From Methylobacterium sp. J-078 (GTDB lineage Bacteria > Pseudomonadota > Alphaproteobacteria > Rhizobiales > Beijerinckiaceae), in NCBI RefSeq assembly GCF_022829285.1, contig NZ_JAKSYI010000118.1, positions 1-64,000 of the forward strand: a stretch of DNA of 64,000 nt, in the 5' to 3' direction. Positions 1-13,053 of the stretch are shown piece by piece. Each line of letters begins with the position of its first letter. Positions within the stretch are counted from its first letter, which is position 1. The notes beneath the pieces were generated by a model that saw only the letters and a program-made list of their open reading frames with translations, ran no database searches and was not told where the DNA came from. The position numbers and the translations under genes are program-made.

Positions 1-81
1 GGGGCGGGATCGATCGCCGGCGATCGCGGCAAGCGCTGACTGGGTGGCGGCGTCGAGGAGCACGCAGACGGTCTGAGCCAT
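1..81 (-). CDS. IS630-family transposase, N-terminal fragment cut by window edge
   Basis: An ATG at 81-79 on the minus strand opens a frame with no stop through base 1 (27 codons). The peptide ends in a stretch reading AIAGDRSRP, which resembles the N-terminus of IS630-type transposases common in Methylobacterium, just before their helix-turn-helix. The right end of such an element should lie between 82 and about 150; a CTAG near 136 would give the TA target dinucleotide used by this family. That boundary is inference. Only 27 residues are visible, so the assignment rests on short similarity and could be wrong. Confidence 0.55.
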   Translation of the reverse strand, partial: MAQTVCVLLDAATQSALAAIAGDRSRP

Positions 82-156
82 TGCCCAGACTCGCATGCAT
101 CGCCCGCCTCGTGAATCCTCTGACCGCGTCAGTGCACTAGCAAAGTGTGGGTTGGA

Positions 157-846
157 TCAGCGCCCCGCCTGCGCCAGGAGCGGCCCGATCACGTCCGTGA
201 CGCCGTTGACGGTGATCTGGGTGCCGACGCAGAGGAGCAGGAAGGCGAAGAGGCGTCCGAGTACCCGCGCGCCGACGGGGCCGATCCAGGTCACCACCCG
301 GTCGGCCGAGCCGTAGGTGAAGCGCACCAGTACGGCGATGGCCAGCGCCGCCAGGGACATGCCCACGTAGAAGCCGATCCGGTCGGGGCCGGGTGCCGGC
401 CGGTTGGAGCCGAGCGCGATCGCCACCGCGATGGTGCCGGGGCCGGTGGTGAAGGGCAGGGTGAGGGGGAAGAACGCGATTTCGGCGAGGTTTCCGGCGG
501 GCTCGCGCGTCGCCTCCGCCTGCTTGCGGGCTTCGCGCGCCTCGGGTGCGGTCAGCAGCGTCCAGGCCGAGGCCGCCACCACGAGGCCGCCGGCGATGCG
601 CAGGGCGCTGAGCGAGACGCCGAAGAAGTTGAGGATCGGCGCGCCCGCCCAGAGGGCCGCCAGCATGATCAGCGCCGCGTAGAGGCCGATGCGCTTGGCG
701 AGCTCCAGGCGCTCGCCATGCGAGTGGGCAGCCGCCACCTGCGCGAAGATCAGGGACGAGCCCACCGGGTTCACGATGGAGAACAGCGAGGAGAAGGCGA
801 GCACGAAGCTCTGGAGCGCCGCCTCGGGGGCGATGAGGTTCAGCAT
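157..846 (-). CDS. MarC family integral membrane protein
   Basis: A 229-residue, very hydrophobic protein with about six membrane segments and the MarC/SNARE-like N-terminal signature FSSLFSIVNPVGSS, where family members have a conserved NP pair in the first helix. MarC proteins are inner-membrane proteins of unsettled function; the old link to multiple antibiotic resistance is not supported. The ATG at 846 is preferred because the frame upstream of it is low-complexity and overlaps the neighbouring gene. It begins four bases after the stop of the methyltransferase at 851, so the two are probably co-transcribed. The left side faces an insertion-sequence fragment. Confidence 0.88.
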   Translation of the reverse strand: MLNLIAPEAALQSFVLAFSSLFSIVNPVGSSLIFAQVAAAHSHGERLELAKRIGLYAALIMLAALWAGAPILNFFGVSLSALRIAGGLVVAASAWTLLTAPEAREARKQAEATREPAGNLAEIAFFPLTLPFTTGPGTIAVAIALGSNRPAPGPDRIGFYVGMSLAALAIAVLVRFTYGSADRVVTWIGPVGARVLGRLFAFLLLCVGTQITVNGVTDVIGPLLAQAGR

Positions 847-850
847 GTGC

Positions 851-1585
851 TCAGCCGGGGGAGGGGGCCGGCACCAGCACGCGGGCCGGGGCGAGGCGGG
901 TGGCCCTGCGCACCCGGCGCACGGCGACGGGCCGGTAGAGCTGCTTGGTGGCATCCACCACGTGCAGCCCGGCGAAGGGCATCGACAGGCTGGTGCCCAT
1001 CCGCTCCCAGGCGCTGGCCGTGCGCAGCAGCAGGCGGTTCTCCACCGGGGGCATGTAGAGGGTCTCGGCCCAGCCCTCGGGGGAGAACTGGGTGGTCCGC
1101 ATCAACCGAGCGAGCTGCGAGCGGCTGTAGGGCTGGCCGTGCCCGAAGGGCGTCGCGTCGCGCCGGGCCCAGACGCCGCGCCGGTTGGGCACCACCAGGA
1201 TCATCCGCCCGCCCGGCGTCAGCACCCGCCAGACGTCCTGCAGCAGTTCGGTCGGGCTTTCCACGGATTCCAGCGCATGGACGAGGATGACCCGGTCCAC
1301 CGCCGCTTCCGGCAGGGGCATCATGGTGGGGTCGGCCAGCGCCGAGCAGGAGCGTCCGCTGCCGGGCCAGTTCACCACCCCTTGCGTCGCCGGCATGAAG
1401 GCGAGCGTCCGCTCGGCGATGACGTGGACGGGGCCGAGATAGGGCGTGGCGTAGCCGAGCCCCAGCACGCGCAGGCCCGAGACCGAGCCGAGGAAGCCGT
1501 GGATCGCGCGCGCGACGATGCGGTGCGTCACGCCTCCGAGGGGGCTCGCGTAGAAGGCGCGCAGGTCTGTGACGTCGAGGCGCAT
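851..1585 (-). CDS. class I SAM-dependent methyltransferase
   Basis: A 244-residue Rossmann-fold methyltransferase of the UbiE/Methyltransf_11 type. The glycine-rich SAM-binding segment reads VLGLGYATPYLG near residue 35, an acidic motif II follows around VDRVILVHALE, and the typical post-I motif LTPGGRMILVVPN is near residue 120. The substrate cannot be read from sequence. It is transcribed divergently from gloB, an arrangement I recall from other alphaproteobacteria, and runs into marC with a four-base gap. The ATG at 1585 is chosen because it starts directly at the domain; the longer frame upstream overlaps the intergenic region and gloB. Confidence 0.85.
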   Translation of the reverse strand: MRLDVTDLRAFYASPLGGVTHRIVARAIHGFLGSVSGLRVLGLGYATPYLGPVHVIAERTLAFMPATQGVVNWPGSGRSCSALADPTMMPLPEAAVDRVILVHALESVESPTELLQDVWRVLTPGGRMILVVPNRRGVWARRDATPFGHGQPYSRSQLARLMRTTQFSPEGWAETLYMPPVENRLLLRTASAWERMGTSLSMPFAGLHVVDATKQLYRPVAVRRVRRATRLAPARVLVPAPSPG

Positions 1586-1677
1586 GGGGCGGGTTTCGTG
1601 CGGCCGGCGCGGCGCGAAGGAACGGTGCAGGGCATCAATGGGGGCCGCCGCCCCCCGCGACAAGCCCGGATCGGCCT

Positions 1678-1712
1678 GGGCCGCCCAAGGAATGTGGGCC
1701 GCCCGAGGAATG
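1678..1712. repeat. two tandem 18-bp units in a divergent promoter region
   Basis: Two adjacent near-identical units (GGGCCGCCCRAGGAATG followed by T or G) at 1678-1695 and 1696-1712 lie between the divergent methyltransferase and gloB starts. They could be a binding site pair or simple slippage; nothing else in the sequence decides between these. Confidence 0.5.
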
Positions 1713-1811
1713 GGAGAAACCGGGCGGGGGGACACGCGCCCCCTGGACCCTGCATGCGCGGGTCCCATCTCCCGAACGACCACCGATCTCCAGTCCGGCC
1801 AGGAGCCCCCC

Positions 1812-2609
1812 ATGACCGCCCAGAGCACCCCATCGTCCCCGGCCCCCGAGATCCGCACCTTCCTCTGTCGCAGCGACAATATCGGCGTGCTCATCCGCGA
1901 CCCCGCCACCGGGGCCTGCGCGGCCATCGACGCGCCGGAGGCGGGGCCCGTCCTGAAGGCCCTCGACGAGACCGGCTGGACGTTGACCGACATCCTCGTC
2001 ACCCACCGGCACGGCGACCACGTCGAGGGCATCCCGGAGGTGAAGCGCCGCACGGGCGCCCGGGTGACGGCGCCCCTGAAGGCGGGCGACGCGGTGCCGG
2101 AGGTCGACGTCACGGTGCGCGAGGGGGACGTGGTCCGGGTCGGCGACCTGACGGCGCAGGTCTGGGAAACGCCGGGACACTGCGCCGATCACGTCACCTA
2201 CTGGTTCGCGGACGCGCGCGTGGTGTTCGCCGGCGACACCCTGTTCACCCTTGGCTGCGGCCGGGTGATGGAGGCCGAGCCCGCCACCCTGTGGCGTTCC
2301 CTGGAGCGGTTCTCGGCCCTGCCCGACGACACGGCGGTCTACAGCGGCCACGATTACCTGCTCTCCAATGCGCGCTTCGCCCTGGCGGCCGAGCCCGGCA
2401 ACGCCGCGCTCGCCGCCCGCGCGGCCGAGGCCGAGCGCGCCAAGGCGGAGGGCCGCTTCCTGATTCCGAGCACGATGGGGGCGGAGCGCGCGACCAATCC
2501 GTTCCTGCGCGCCGGGGAGCCGAACCTCGCCCGAAGCGTGGATCTCGCGCCCGGCACCCAGCCCTCGGTTGTCTTTACGGCACTAAGGGCCTGGAAGAAC
2601 CAGTTCTGA
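1812..2609 (+). CDS. gloB: hydroxyacylglutathione hydrolase (glyoxalase II)
   Basis: A 265-residue metallo-beta-lactamase-fold enzyme that hydrolyses S-D-lactoylglutathione to D-lactate and glutathione in the glyoxalase pathway. The binuclear metal signature THRHGDHVEG lies near residue 62. This is a variant of the usual THxHxDH motif. It is followed by a metal-ligand histidine in ETPGHCADH, an aspartate in VFAGDTLFTLGCGR and a histidine in YSGHDYLLSN. The C-terminal region carries the glutathione-site features of glyoxalase II (RATNPFLRA). Length is usual. The ATG at 1812 is preceded by a purine-rich AGGAG. Confidence 0.93.
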   Translation: MTAQSTPSSPAPEIRTFLCRSDNIGVLIRDPATGACAAIDAPEAGPVLKALDETGWTLTDILVTHRHGDHVEGIPEVKRRTGARVTAPLKAGDAVPEVDVTVREGDVVRVGDLTAQVWETPGHCADHVTYWFADARVVFAGDTLFTLGCGRVMEAEPATLWRSLERFSALPDDTAVYSGHDYLLSNARFALAAEPGNAALAARAAEAERAKAEGRFLIPSTMGAERATNPFLRAGEPNLARSVDLAPGTQPSVVFTALRAWKNQF

Positions 2610-2742
2610 GTCGTTAAAGGGGCGTTACAGCGAGGCTGGTGCTGTCATTGGCATTGGCCTCGTTGGACTTTCCGGCAGGAAGCCCGTTTCTGGCGAAGCG
2701 GACCCGTCCGGGAGGCGCCCTCCCGTCCATCCACGAGCCCCG

Positions 2743-3498
2743 GTGTCCGATTTGATGCAGCCGCCTGGCCCGCCCTTCGCCTTCGGGCACGAGATCGACC
2801 TCGGCCTCAATCGGGGGAGCGAACCTTCCGAGGACCAGGCGGCCCCGGAGAGCGCCGTGCGCATCACGGTGCCGCGCGTCGCCCGCCCGGCCGCCCGGGC
2901 CGCGGCACCCCTGGCCGTCGATGCGCGCTTGCTCGCCGTCGCCACGGAGCACCTGCGCCGCCTCGGGCCCAAGCGGGTCACCGTGGTGGCCGTGGCGGCC
3001 GAGGCCGGCATGACGCACGCCAACGTCTACCGCTACTTCCCCTCGAAGGACGCGCTCCTCGACGCCGTGGCGGGGCGCTGGCTGCGCGACGTGGAGGCCG
3101 AACTCGCCCGCATCGCCGATGCGCCCGATCCGGCCGACGACAAGATCGAGCGCCTGCTCACCGCGCTCGCCAGCGTCCAGCGCGAGACCCTGGCGCACGA
3201 GCCGAATCTGTTCGCGGTCCACCTCGACGCCACCGTGGCCGCCCGGCCCATCGCCCGGCGCCACCGGGTGCGCCTGCGCAGCCTCGTGGAGCGCGTGGTG
3301 GAGGAGGGCATCGGGGCCGGGGCGTTCGTGGCGCGCGACCGCGAGCGGGCCATCGCCCACATCTTCGACGCGAGCTACCGCTTCACCCATCCGCTGGCGA
3401 TTCAGCACGATGCGGACCTGCCGCGCGACCTCGTGGAGGCCCGTCTCGGCGCGGTGATCCTGGCCATCCAGAAGGTGCTGCGGACCGGCACGCTCTAG
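2743..3498 (+). CDS. TetR/AcrR family transcriptional regulator
   Basis: A 251-residue regulator with a long N-terminal extension of about 65 residues before the TetR helix-turn-helix. The HTH region reads VAAEAGMTHANVYRYFPSK, the classic TetR recognition helix, and the C-terminal half is a ligand-binding helical domain resembling TetR_C subfamilies. The start is GTG at 2743, with an in-frame ATG at 2755 as the alternative; a start nearer the HTH is also possible because the N-terminal part has no domain. The target is not evident; the adjacent mdh operon is transcribed in the same direction 270 bp downstream. Confidence 0.88.
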   Translation: MSDLMQPPGPPFAFGHEIDLGLNRGSEPSEDQAAPESAVRITVPRVARPAARAAAPLAVDARLLAVATEHLRRLGPKRVTVVAVAAEAGMTHANVYRYFPSKDALLDAVAGRWLRDVEAELARIADAPDPADDKIERLLTALASVQRETLAHEPNLFAVHLDATVAARPIARRHRVRLRSLVERVVEEGIGAGAFVARDRERAIAHIFDASYRFTHPLAIQHDADLPRDLVEARLGAVILAIQKVLRTGTL

Positions 3499-3501
3499 AT
3501 G

Positions 3502-3529
3502 AAGTGACAGATCGGAAATCTTGTCACTT
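3502..3529. terminator. palindrome after the TetR gene; terminator or operator
   Basis: AAGTGACA at 3502-3509 pairs with TGTCACTT at 3522-3529; the stem extends to 11 bp with one bulged T (inner arms GAT and ATC). It begins three bases after the TetR stop codon. There is no strong T-run downstream, so it could be a factor-independent terminator of weak type or a dyad operator upstream of the mdh operon. Confidence 0.5.
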
Positions 3530-3770
3530 GAGCTTTGCCGCCGAACGGCATCGCGTTGATACTCCCTAAGCAATTGCGTCGACAGAGCTTTCTTCAGCTG
3601 CGGCGCGAGGCGTGCCGCCCACGGCTTGGCCCGAACCCTGCTTTGTAACGGGTGCCTCGGTTGAAGCTCTGGGCCTTTTCGGCCACACACCGCCGCAGCA
3701 ACGCGCCGGTGGTTTTACGAGCCCCGAGCGACGTGACCCGTCACTTCAGGAACGGAGGTTCATTTCCCCC

Positions 3771-4733
3771 ATGGCACGCAGCAAGATCGCGCTCATCGGC
3801 GCCGGACAGATCGGTGGAACCCTCGCGCATCTGGCGGGCCTGAAGGAACTCGGCGACGTCGTGCTGTTCGACATCGCCGACGGCGTCCCGCAGGGCAAGG
3901 GCCTCGACATCGCCGAATCCGCGCCGGTCGACGGCTTCGACGCCACCTATACGGGCGCCAGCGACTACGCGGCGATCGCCGGGGCCGACGTGGTGATCGT
4001 GACGGCCGGCGTGCCGCGCAAGCCCGGCATGAGCCGCGACGACCTGATCGGCATCAACCTCAAGGTCATGGAGGCCGTCGGCACCGGCATCAAGGAGCAC
4101 GCGCCCGACGCCTTCGTGATCTGCATCACCAACCCCCTCGACGCGATGGTCTGGGCCCTGCAGAAGTTCTCAGGGCTCCCCACCCACAAGGTGGTCGGCA
4201 TGGCCGGCGTACTCGATTCCGCCCGCTTCCGCCACTTCCTCGCCGACGAGTTCAAGGTCTCGGTTGAGGACGTGACCGCCTTCGTGCTCGGCGGCCACGG
4301 CGACGACATGGTCCCGCTGGTGCGCTACTCCACCGTGGCCGGCGTGCCGCTCCCCGATCTGGTCAAGCTCGGCTGGACCAGCCAGGAGAAGCTCGACGCC
4401 ATGGTCGAGCGCACCCGCAAAGGCGGCGGCGAGATCGTCAACCTGCTCAAGACCGGCTCGGCCTTCTATGCGCCCGCCGCCTCCGCCATCGCCATGGCCG
4501 AGAGCTACCTGCGCGACAAGCGCCGCGTGCTGCCCTGCGCCGCCTACCTCAACGGCGAGTACGGCGTCTCCGACATGTATGTCGGCGTGCCGATCGTGAT
4601 CGGCGCGAACGGCGTCGAGCGCGTCCTCGAAGTCGAGTTCAACGGCGACGAGAAGGCGATGTTCGACAAGTCGGTCGGCGCCGTGAAGACCCTGATCGAG
4701 GCCTGCAAGGGCGTGAACCCCGCGCTGGCCTGA
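3771..4733 (+). CDS. mdh: malate dehydrogenase (NAD-dependent)
   Basis: A 320-residue LDH-like malate dehydrogenase that interconverts malate and oxaloacetate in the TCA cycle. The NAD-binding glycine motif GAGQIGGTLAHL is at the N-terminus, and the substrate loop GVPRKPGMSRDDL has the two arginines that select dicarboxylates. The catalytic histidine sits in GGHGDDMVPL near residue 175. The ATG at 3771 follows an ACGGAGG about 12 bases upstream. It opens the TCA operon that continues with sucC, sucD, sucA, sucB and lpd, the usual alphaproteobacterial order. The roughly 270-bp upstream region presumably holds the promoter, but I see no clear consensus there. Confidence 0.97.
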   Translation: MARSKIALIGAGQIGGTLAHLAGLKELGDVVLFDIADGVPQGKGLDIAESAPVDGFDATYTGASDYAAIAGADVVIVTAGVPRKPGMSRDDLIGINLKVMEAVGTGIKEHAPDAFVICITNPLDAMVWALQKFSGLPTHKVVGMAGVLDSARFRHFLADEFKVSVEDVTAFVLGGHGDDMVPLVRYSTVAGVPLPDLVKLGWTSQEKLDAMVERTRKGGGEIVNLLKTGSAFYAPAASAIAMAESYLRDKRRVLPCAAYLNGEYGVSDMYVGVPIVIGANGVERVLEVEFNGDEKAMFDKSVGAVKTLIEACKGVNPALA

Positions 4734-4842
4734 CCACAGTGAGAAGCATCGCGCGTCGGCGGCTTTCGCGGCCGGCGCGACGGTGCCGGTGTCGTGTCCT
4801 GAACTCCCGCGCCCGGCGCCGGGACGAGGCGGAGAAACGTTC

Positions 4843-6039
4843 ATGAACATTCACGAATACCAGGCCAAGGCGGTGCTGAAGGAATTCGGCCTGCCCGTTT
4901 CCAAGGGTGTGGCGATCTTCAAGCCGGAGGAGGCCGAGGCCGCCGCGAAGGAACTCGGCGGTCCGGTCTGGGTGGTGAAGTCGCAGATCCACGCGGGCGG
5001 CCGCGGCAAGGGCACCTTCAAGGGCGCTCCCGCCGGCGCCAAGGGCGGCGTGCGCGTCACCAAGTCCCTCGACGAGGTCAAGCAATTCGCCGGCGAGATG
5101 CTGGGCGAGACCCTGGTGACGATCCAGACCGGCGAGGTCGGCAAGCAGGTCAACCGCCTCTACATCGAGGAGGGCGCCCAGATCGAGGCGGAGTTCTACC
5201 TCTCGATGCTTGTCGACCGCGAGACCGGCCGGGTGGCCTACGTCGTCTCCACGGAAGGCGGCATGGACATCGAGACGGTGGCGCACGACACGCCGGAGAA
5301 GATCGTCACCTTCTCGGTCGATCCCGCCACCGGCGTGATGCCCCATCACGGCCGCCTCGTCGCCAAGACGCTGGGCCTCTCCGGCGCGCAGGCCAAGGAA
5401 GCGGCTGATCTCACCACCAAGCTCTACGCGGCGTTCACCGCCAAGGACATGAGCATGCTGGAGATCAACCCGCTGGTGCTCACCGGCGACGGCCACCTCA
5501 AGTGCCTCGACGCCAAGATCTCCTTCGATTCCAACGCCCTCTACCGCCACCCCGACATCGTGGCCCTGCGCGACGAGACCGAGGAGGACGCCAAGGAGAT
5601 CGAGGCCTCGAAGTACGATCTCGCCTACATCGCGCTCGACGGCACCATCGGCTGCATGGTCAACGGGGCGGGCCTCGCCATGGCGACCCTCGACATCATC
5701 AAGCTCTACGGCGAGGAGCCGGCGAACTTCCTCGATGTCGGCGGCGGCGCCAGTGAGGAGAAAGTCACGGCGGCCTTCAAGATCATCACCGCCGACCCGC
5801 AGGTGAAGGGCATCCTCGTCAACATCTTCGGCGGCATCATGAAATGCGACGTGATCGCCAACGGCGTGATCGCGGCGGTCAAGGCGGTGGGCCTTCAGGT
5901 GCCGCTGGTGGTGCGCCTCGAGGGCACCAACGTCGAGAAGGGCAAGGAGATCATCCGGAATTCCGGCTTGAACGTGATCCCGGCGGACGATCTCGACGAC
6001 GCCGCGCAAAAAATCGTCGCCGCCGTGAAGAAGGGCTGA
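4843..6039 (+). CDS. sucC: succinyl-CoA synthetase (ADP-forming) beta subunit
   Basis: A 398-residue ATP-grasp subunit that binds nucleotide and succinate and, with SucD, makes succinate and ATP or GTP from succinyl-CoA. It begins MNIHEYQAKAVLKEFG, the canonical start. The nucleotide-binding loop GGRGKGTFKG follows, then the phosphate-loop region FLDVGGGASEEKV near residue 300 and IFGGIMKCDVIA. Length is standard. The ATG at 4843 has GGCGGAG upstream, and sucD begins nine bases after the stop, indicating co-translation. Confidence 0.97.
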   Translation: MNIHEYQAKAVLKEFGLPVSKGVAIFKPEEAEAAAKELGGPVWVVKSQIHAGGRGKGTFKGAPAGAKGGVRVTKSLDEVKQFAGEMLGETLVTIQTGEVGKQVNRLYIEEGAQIEAEFYLSMLVDRETGRVAYVVSTEGGMDIETVAHDTPEKIVTFSVDPATGVMPHHGRLVAKTLGLSGAQAKEAADLTTKLYAAFTAKDMSMLEINPLVLTGDGHLKCLDAKISFDSNALYRHPDIVALRDETEEDAKEIEASKYDLAYIALDGTIGCMVNGAGLAMATLDIIKLYGEEPANFLDVGGGASEEKVTAAFKIITADPQVKGILVNIFGGIMKCDVIANGVIAAVKAVGLQVPLVVRLEGTNVEKGKEIIRNSGLNVIPADDLDDAAQKIVAAVKKG

Positions 6040-6047
6040 GAGTACCC

Positions 6048-6932
6048 ATGTCCATCCTGATCGACGCGAACACCAAGGTCATCTGCCAGGGTTTCACCGG
6101 CAAGAACGGGACCTTCCACTCCGAGCAGGCCATCGCCTACGGCACCAAGATGGTCGGCGGCACCTCGCCGGGTAAGGGCGGCTCCAAGCACCTCAACCTG
6201 CCGGTCTTCGACACGGTGGCGGAGGCGCGGGAAGCCACCGGCGCGACGGCATCCGTCGTCTACGTGCCGCCGCCGGGCGCGGCGGATGCGATCTGCGAGG
6301 CGATCCAGGCGGAGATCCCGCTCATCGTTTGCATCACGGAGGGCATCCCGGTGCTCGACATGGTGCGGGTCAAGCGCGCCCTGGAAGGCTCGAAGTCCCG
6401 CCTGGTGGGACCGAACTGCCCCGGCATCGTCACGGCGGGCGCGTGTAAGATCGGCATCATGCCGGCCAACATCTTCAAGCCCGGCTCGGTCGGCATCGTC
6501 TCGCGCTCCGGCACGCTGACCTACGAGGCGGTGTTCCAGACCACCAATGCGGGCCTCGGCCAGACCACGGCGGTGGGCATCGGCGGCGATCCGGTGAAGG
6601 GCACGGAGTTCATCTCCATGCTCGAACTGTTCCTCGCCGACGACAAGACCGAGTCGATCGTGATGATCGGCGAGATCGGCGGCTCCGCCGAGGAAGAGGC
6701 GGCGCAGTTCCTGGCGGACGAGGCCAAGCGCGGCCGAAGCAAGCCCATGGTCGGCTTCATCGCCGGCCGCACGGCGCCTCCGGGCCGCCGCATGGGCCAT
6801 GCGGGCGCCATCATCTCGGGCGGCAAGGGCGGCGCCGAGGACAAGATCGCCGCCATGGAAGCGGCCGGCATCCGGGTCTCGCCCTCGCCGGCCCGCCTCG
6901 GCAGCACCCTCGTCGAGGTCCTGCGCGGCTGA
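6048..6932 (+). CDS. sucD: succinyl-CoA synthetase alpha subunit
   Basis: A 294-residue CoA-binding subunit carrying the phosphohistidine. It begins MSILIDANTKVICQGFTGKNG; the CoA-site segment TASVVYVPPPGAADAI and GPNCPGIV follow. The active-site histidine is His251 in MGHAGAIISGGKG, in the same position as the E. coli phosphohistidine. It follows sucC after eight bases and precedes sucA by about 190 bp. Confidence 0.97.
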   Translation: MSILIDANTKVICQGFTGKNGTFHSEQAIAYGTKMVGGTSPGKGGSKHLNLPVFDTVAEAREATGATASVVYVPPPGAADAICEAIQAEIPLIVCITEGIPVLDMVRVKRALEGSKSRLVGPNCPGIVTAGACKIGIMPANIFKPGSVGIVSRSGTLTYEAVFQTTNAGLGQTTAVGIGGDPVKGTEFISMLELFLADDKTESIVMIGEIGGSAEEEAAQFLADEAKRGRSKPMVGFIAGRTAPPGRRMGHAGAIISGGKGGAEDKIAAMEAAGIRVSPSPARLGSTLVEVLRG

Positions 6933-7121
6933 CACGCGGGAATCGCAGGCCTGCATTGCCCCGGCGTTCAGGTCCGCGACCCCATCTACGAACGAGCGAC
7001 GCGAGCCCGAGCCCGCGTCTTTCCCGGTAAATCCGATCCCCTCCGCGACCCGCGCGTCAGGTGATCGGGCAGCGGGCCTCCCCGGCGGAGGACCGCGCAC
7101 AGCGGCAGGATGACCCGAACG

Positions 7122-10094
<2,973 letters not shown>

Positions 10095-10173
10095 CCGCCG
10101 GCCCTTCCCGAACCTTCTCGATCCGAGGGCGCCCTCGAGCGGCGTCCCGAACCCTCCGGACGGACACTGAACC

Positions 10174-11457
10174 ATGGCAACCGATATCGTCGTCCCGACC
10201 TTGGGCGAATCCGTGAGCGAGGCCACCATCGGTCGCTGGTTCAAGAAGCCGGGCGACACTGTCGCGGCCGACGAGCCCCTGGTGGAACTCGAGACCGACA
10301 AGGTCACCCTGGAGGTGAACGCGCCGGCGGCGGGCCAGCTCGGCGAGATCCTGGCCAAGGACGGCGAGACGGTGGAGGCCGGCGCGCTGCTGGGCTCGAT
10401 CGTCGAGGCGTCCGGCGACGCCAAGGCGGCTGCCCCGAAGAAGGCCGAAGCGCCCGCCGAGGCGAGCAAGAAGGCGGAAGCCGCGCCCGCCACCGAATCC
10501 TCGGCCGCCTACGGCAATCACGGCGACGCCGCTCCCCAGGCGACCCGCGAATCCGGTGACCACGGCCCGGCGGTGGCCAAGATGGCGCGCGAATCCGGCA
10601 TCGACCCCGCGACCCTCAACGGCAGCGGCAAGGACGGCCGTGTCACCAAGGGCGACATGCTGGAGGCGACCGCCAAGGGCCCGTCCGCCCCGGCGCCGGC
10701 CCCCGCCCGGGAGGCCAAGCCCGCCGCCCCGCGCGCGCCCTCGAAGCCCGACGACGCGGCGCGCGAGGAGCGCGTGCGCATGACGAAGCTGCGCCAGACC
10801 ATCGCCCGCCGTCTCAAGGACGCGCAGGACACCGCCGCCATGCTGACGACGTTCAACGACGTCGACATGTCGGCCGTGATGGCGATGCGGAGCCAGTACA
10901 AGGACATCTTCGAGAAGAAGCACGGCACCAAGCTCGGCTTCATGGGCTTCTTCACCAAGGCGGTGATCGGGGCGCTGAAGGACGTGCCGGCGGTGAATGC
11001 CGAGATCGACGGGCAGGACCTCGTCTACAAGAACTACTACCACATCGGCATCGCCGTCGGCACCGACAAGGGCCTCGTGGTGCCGGTGGTGCGCGACGCC
11101 GACGACCTGTCGATCGCCGGAATCGAGAAGAAGATCGCCGGCTTCGGCAAGAAGGCCCGTGACGGCAAGCTCTCTATCGACGAGATGCAGGGCGGCACCT
11201 TCACCATCACCAACGGCGGCATCTACGGCTCGCTGATGTCGACCCCGATCCTCAACGCGCCGCAATCCGGCATCCTCGGCATGCATCGCATCGAGGAGCG
11301 TCCGGTGGTCCGCGCCGGCAAGATCGAGGCGCGGCCGATGATGTACCTCGCCCTGTCCTACGATCACCGCATCGTCGACGGGAAGGAGGCCGTGACCTTC
11401 CTCGTGCGCGTCAAGGAGGCGCTGGAGGATCCGGCACGCCTCGTGCTCGACCTTTAA
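10174..11457 (+). CDS. sucB: dihydrolipoyllysine succinyltransferase, E2 of 2-oxoglutarate dehydrogenase
   Basis: A 427-residue E2 with three parts. The lipoyl domain (about 1-77) has its modified lysine at Lys43 in ETDKVTLEV. A linker rich in Ala and Pro leads to a peripheral subunit-binding domain (about 130-170, AVAKMARESGIDPATL). The catalytic domain contains the CoA acyltransferase motif YDHRIVDGKEAV near the end. Succinyl transfer to CoA occurs in the multi-enzyme core with SucA and Lpd. Start ATG at 10174. Length is normal for alphaproteobacteria. Confidence 0.97.
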   Translation: MATDIVVPTLGESVSEATIGRWFKKPGDTVAADEPLVELETDKVTLEVNAPAAGQLGEILAKDGETVEAGALLGSIVEASGDAKAAAPKKAEAPAEASKKAEAAPATESSAAYGNHGDAAPQATRESGDHGPAVAKMARESGIDPATLNGSGKDGRVTKGDMLEATAKGPSAPAPAPAREAKPAAPRAPSKPDDAAREERVRMTKLRQTIARRLKDAQDTAAMLTTFNDVDMSAVMAMRSQYKDIFEKKHGTKLGFMGFFTKAVIGALKDVPAVNAEIDGQDLVYKNYYHIGIAVGTDKGLVVPVVRDADDLSIAGIEKKIAGFGKKARDGKLSIDEMQGGTFTITNGGIYGSLMSTPILNAPQSGILGMHRIEERPVVRAGKIEARPMMYLALSYDHRIVDGKEAVTFLVRVKEALEDPARLVLDL

Positions 11458-11477
11458 GGCCCGGCAGCTGCCGTCCG

Positions 11478-11501
11478 CCGGCCGCGCTCCCGCGCGGCCG
11501 G
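11478..11501. terminator. GC-rich hairpin between sucB and lpd
   Basis: Nine-base arms CCGGCCGCG (11478-11486) and CGCGGCCGG (11493-11501) form a perfect stem with a six-base loop, about 20 bases after the sucB stop. No T-run follows. It may attenuate transcription or stabilise the upstream mRNA end. Confidence 0.4.
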
Positions 11502-11571
11502 ACGCTTCCGCGCGCTTCGTCCATCGATGGTGGGGCATGACCCGCCGCCCAATCCAGCGAGTCAGATTTCC

Positions 11572-12972
<1,401 letters not shown>

Positions 12973-12980
12973 GCGGAGAG

Positions 12981-13010
12981 CGGGCCGGGCCGCGCGGCGG
13001 TCCCGGCCCG
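12981..13010. terminator. strong GC hairpin after lpd
   Basis: Perfect nine-base arms CGGGCCGGG (12981-12989) and CCCGGCCCG (13002-13010), eight bases after the lpd stop, probably end the TCA operon. There is no poly-T tract, as is common in high-GC genomes. Confidence 0.55.
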
Positions 13011-13053
13011 GACGCGTTGACGGGGCACCGCGAATGACCGCTCACTCCCTCCG

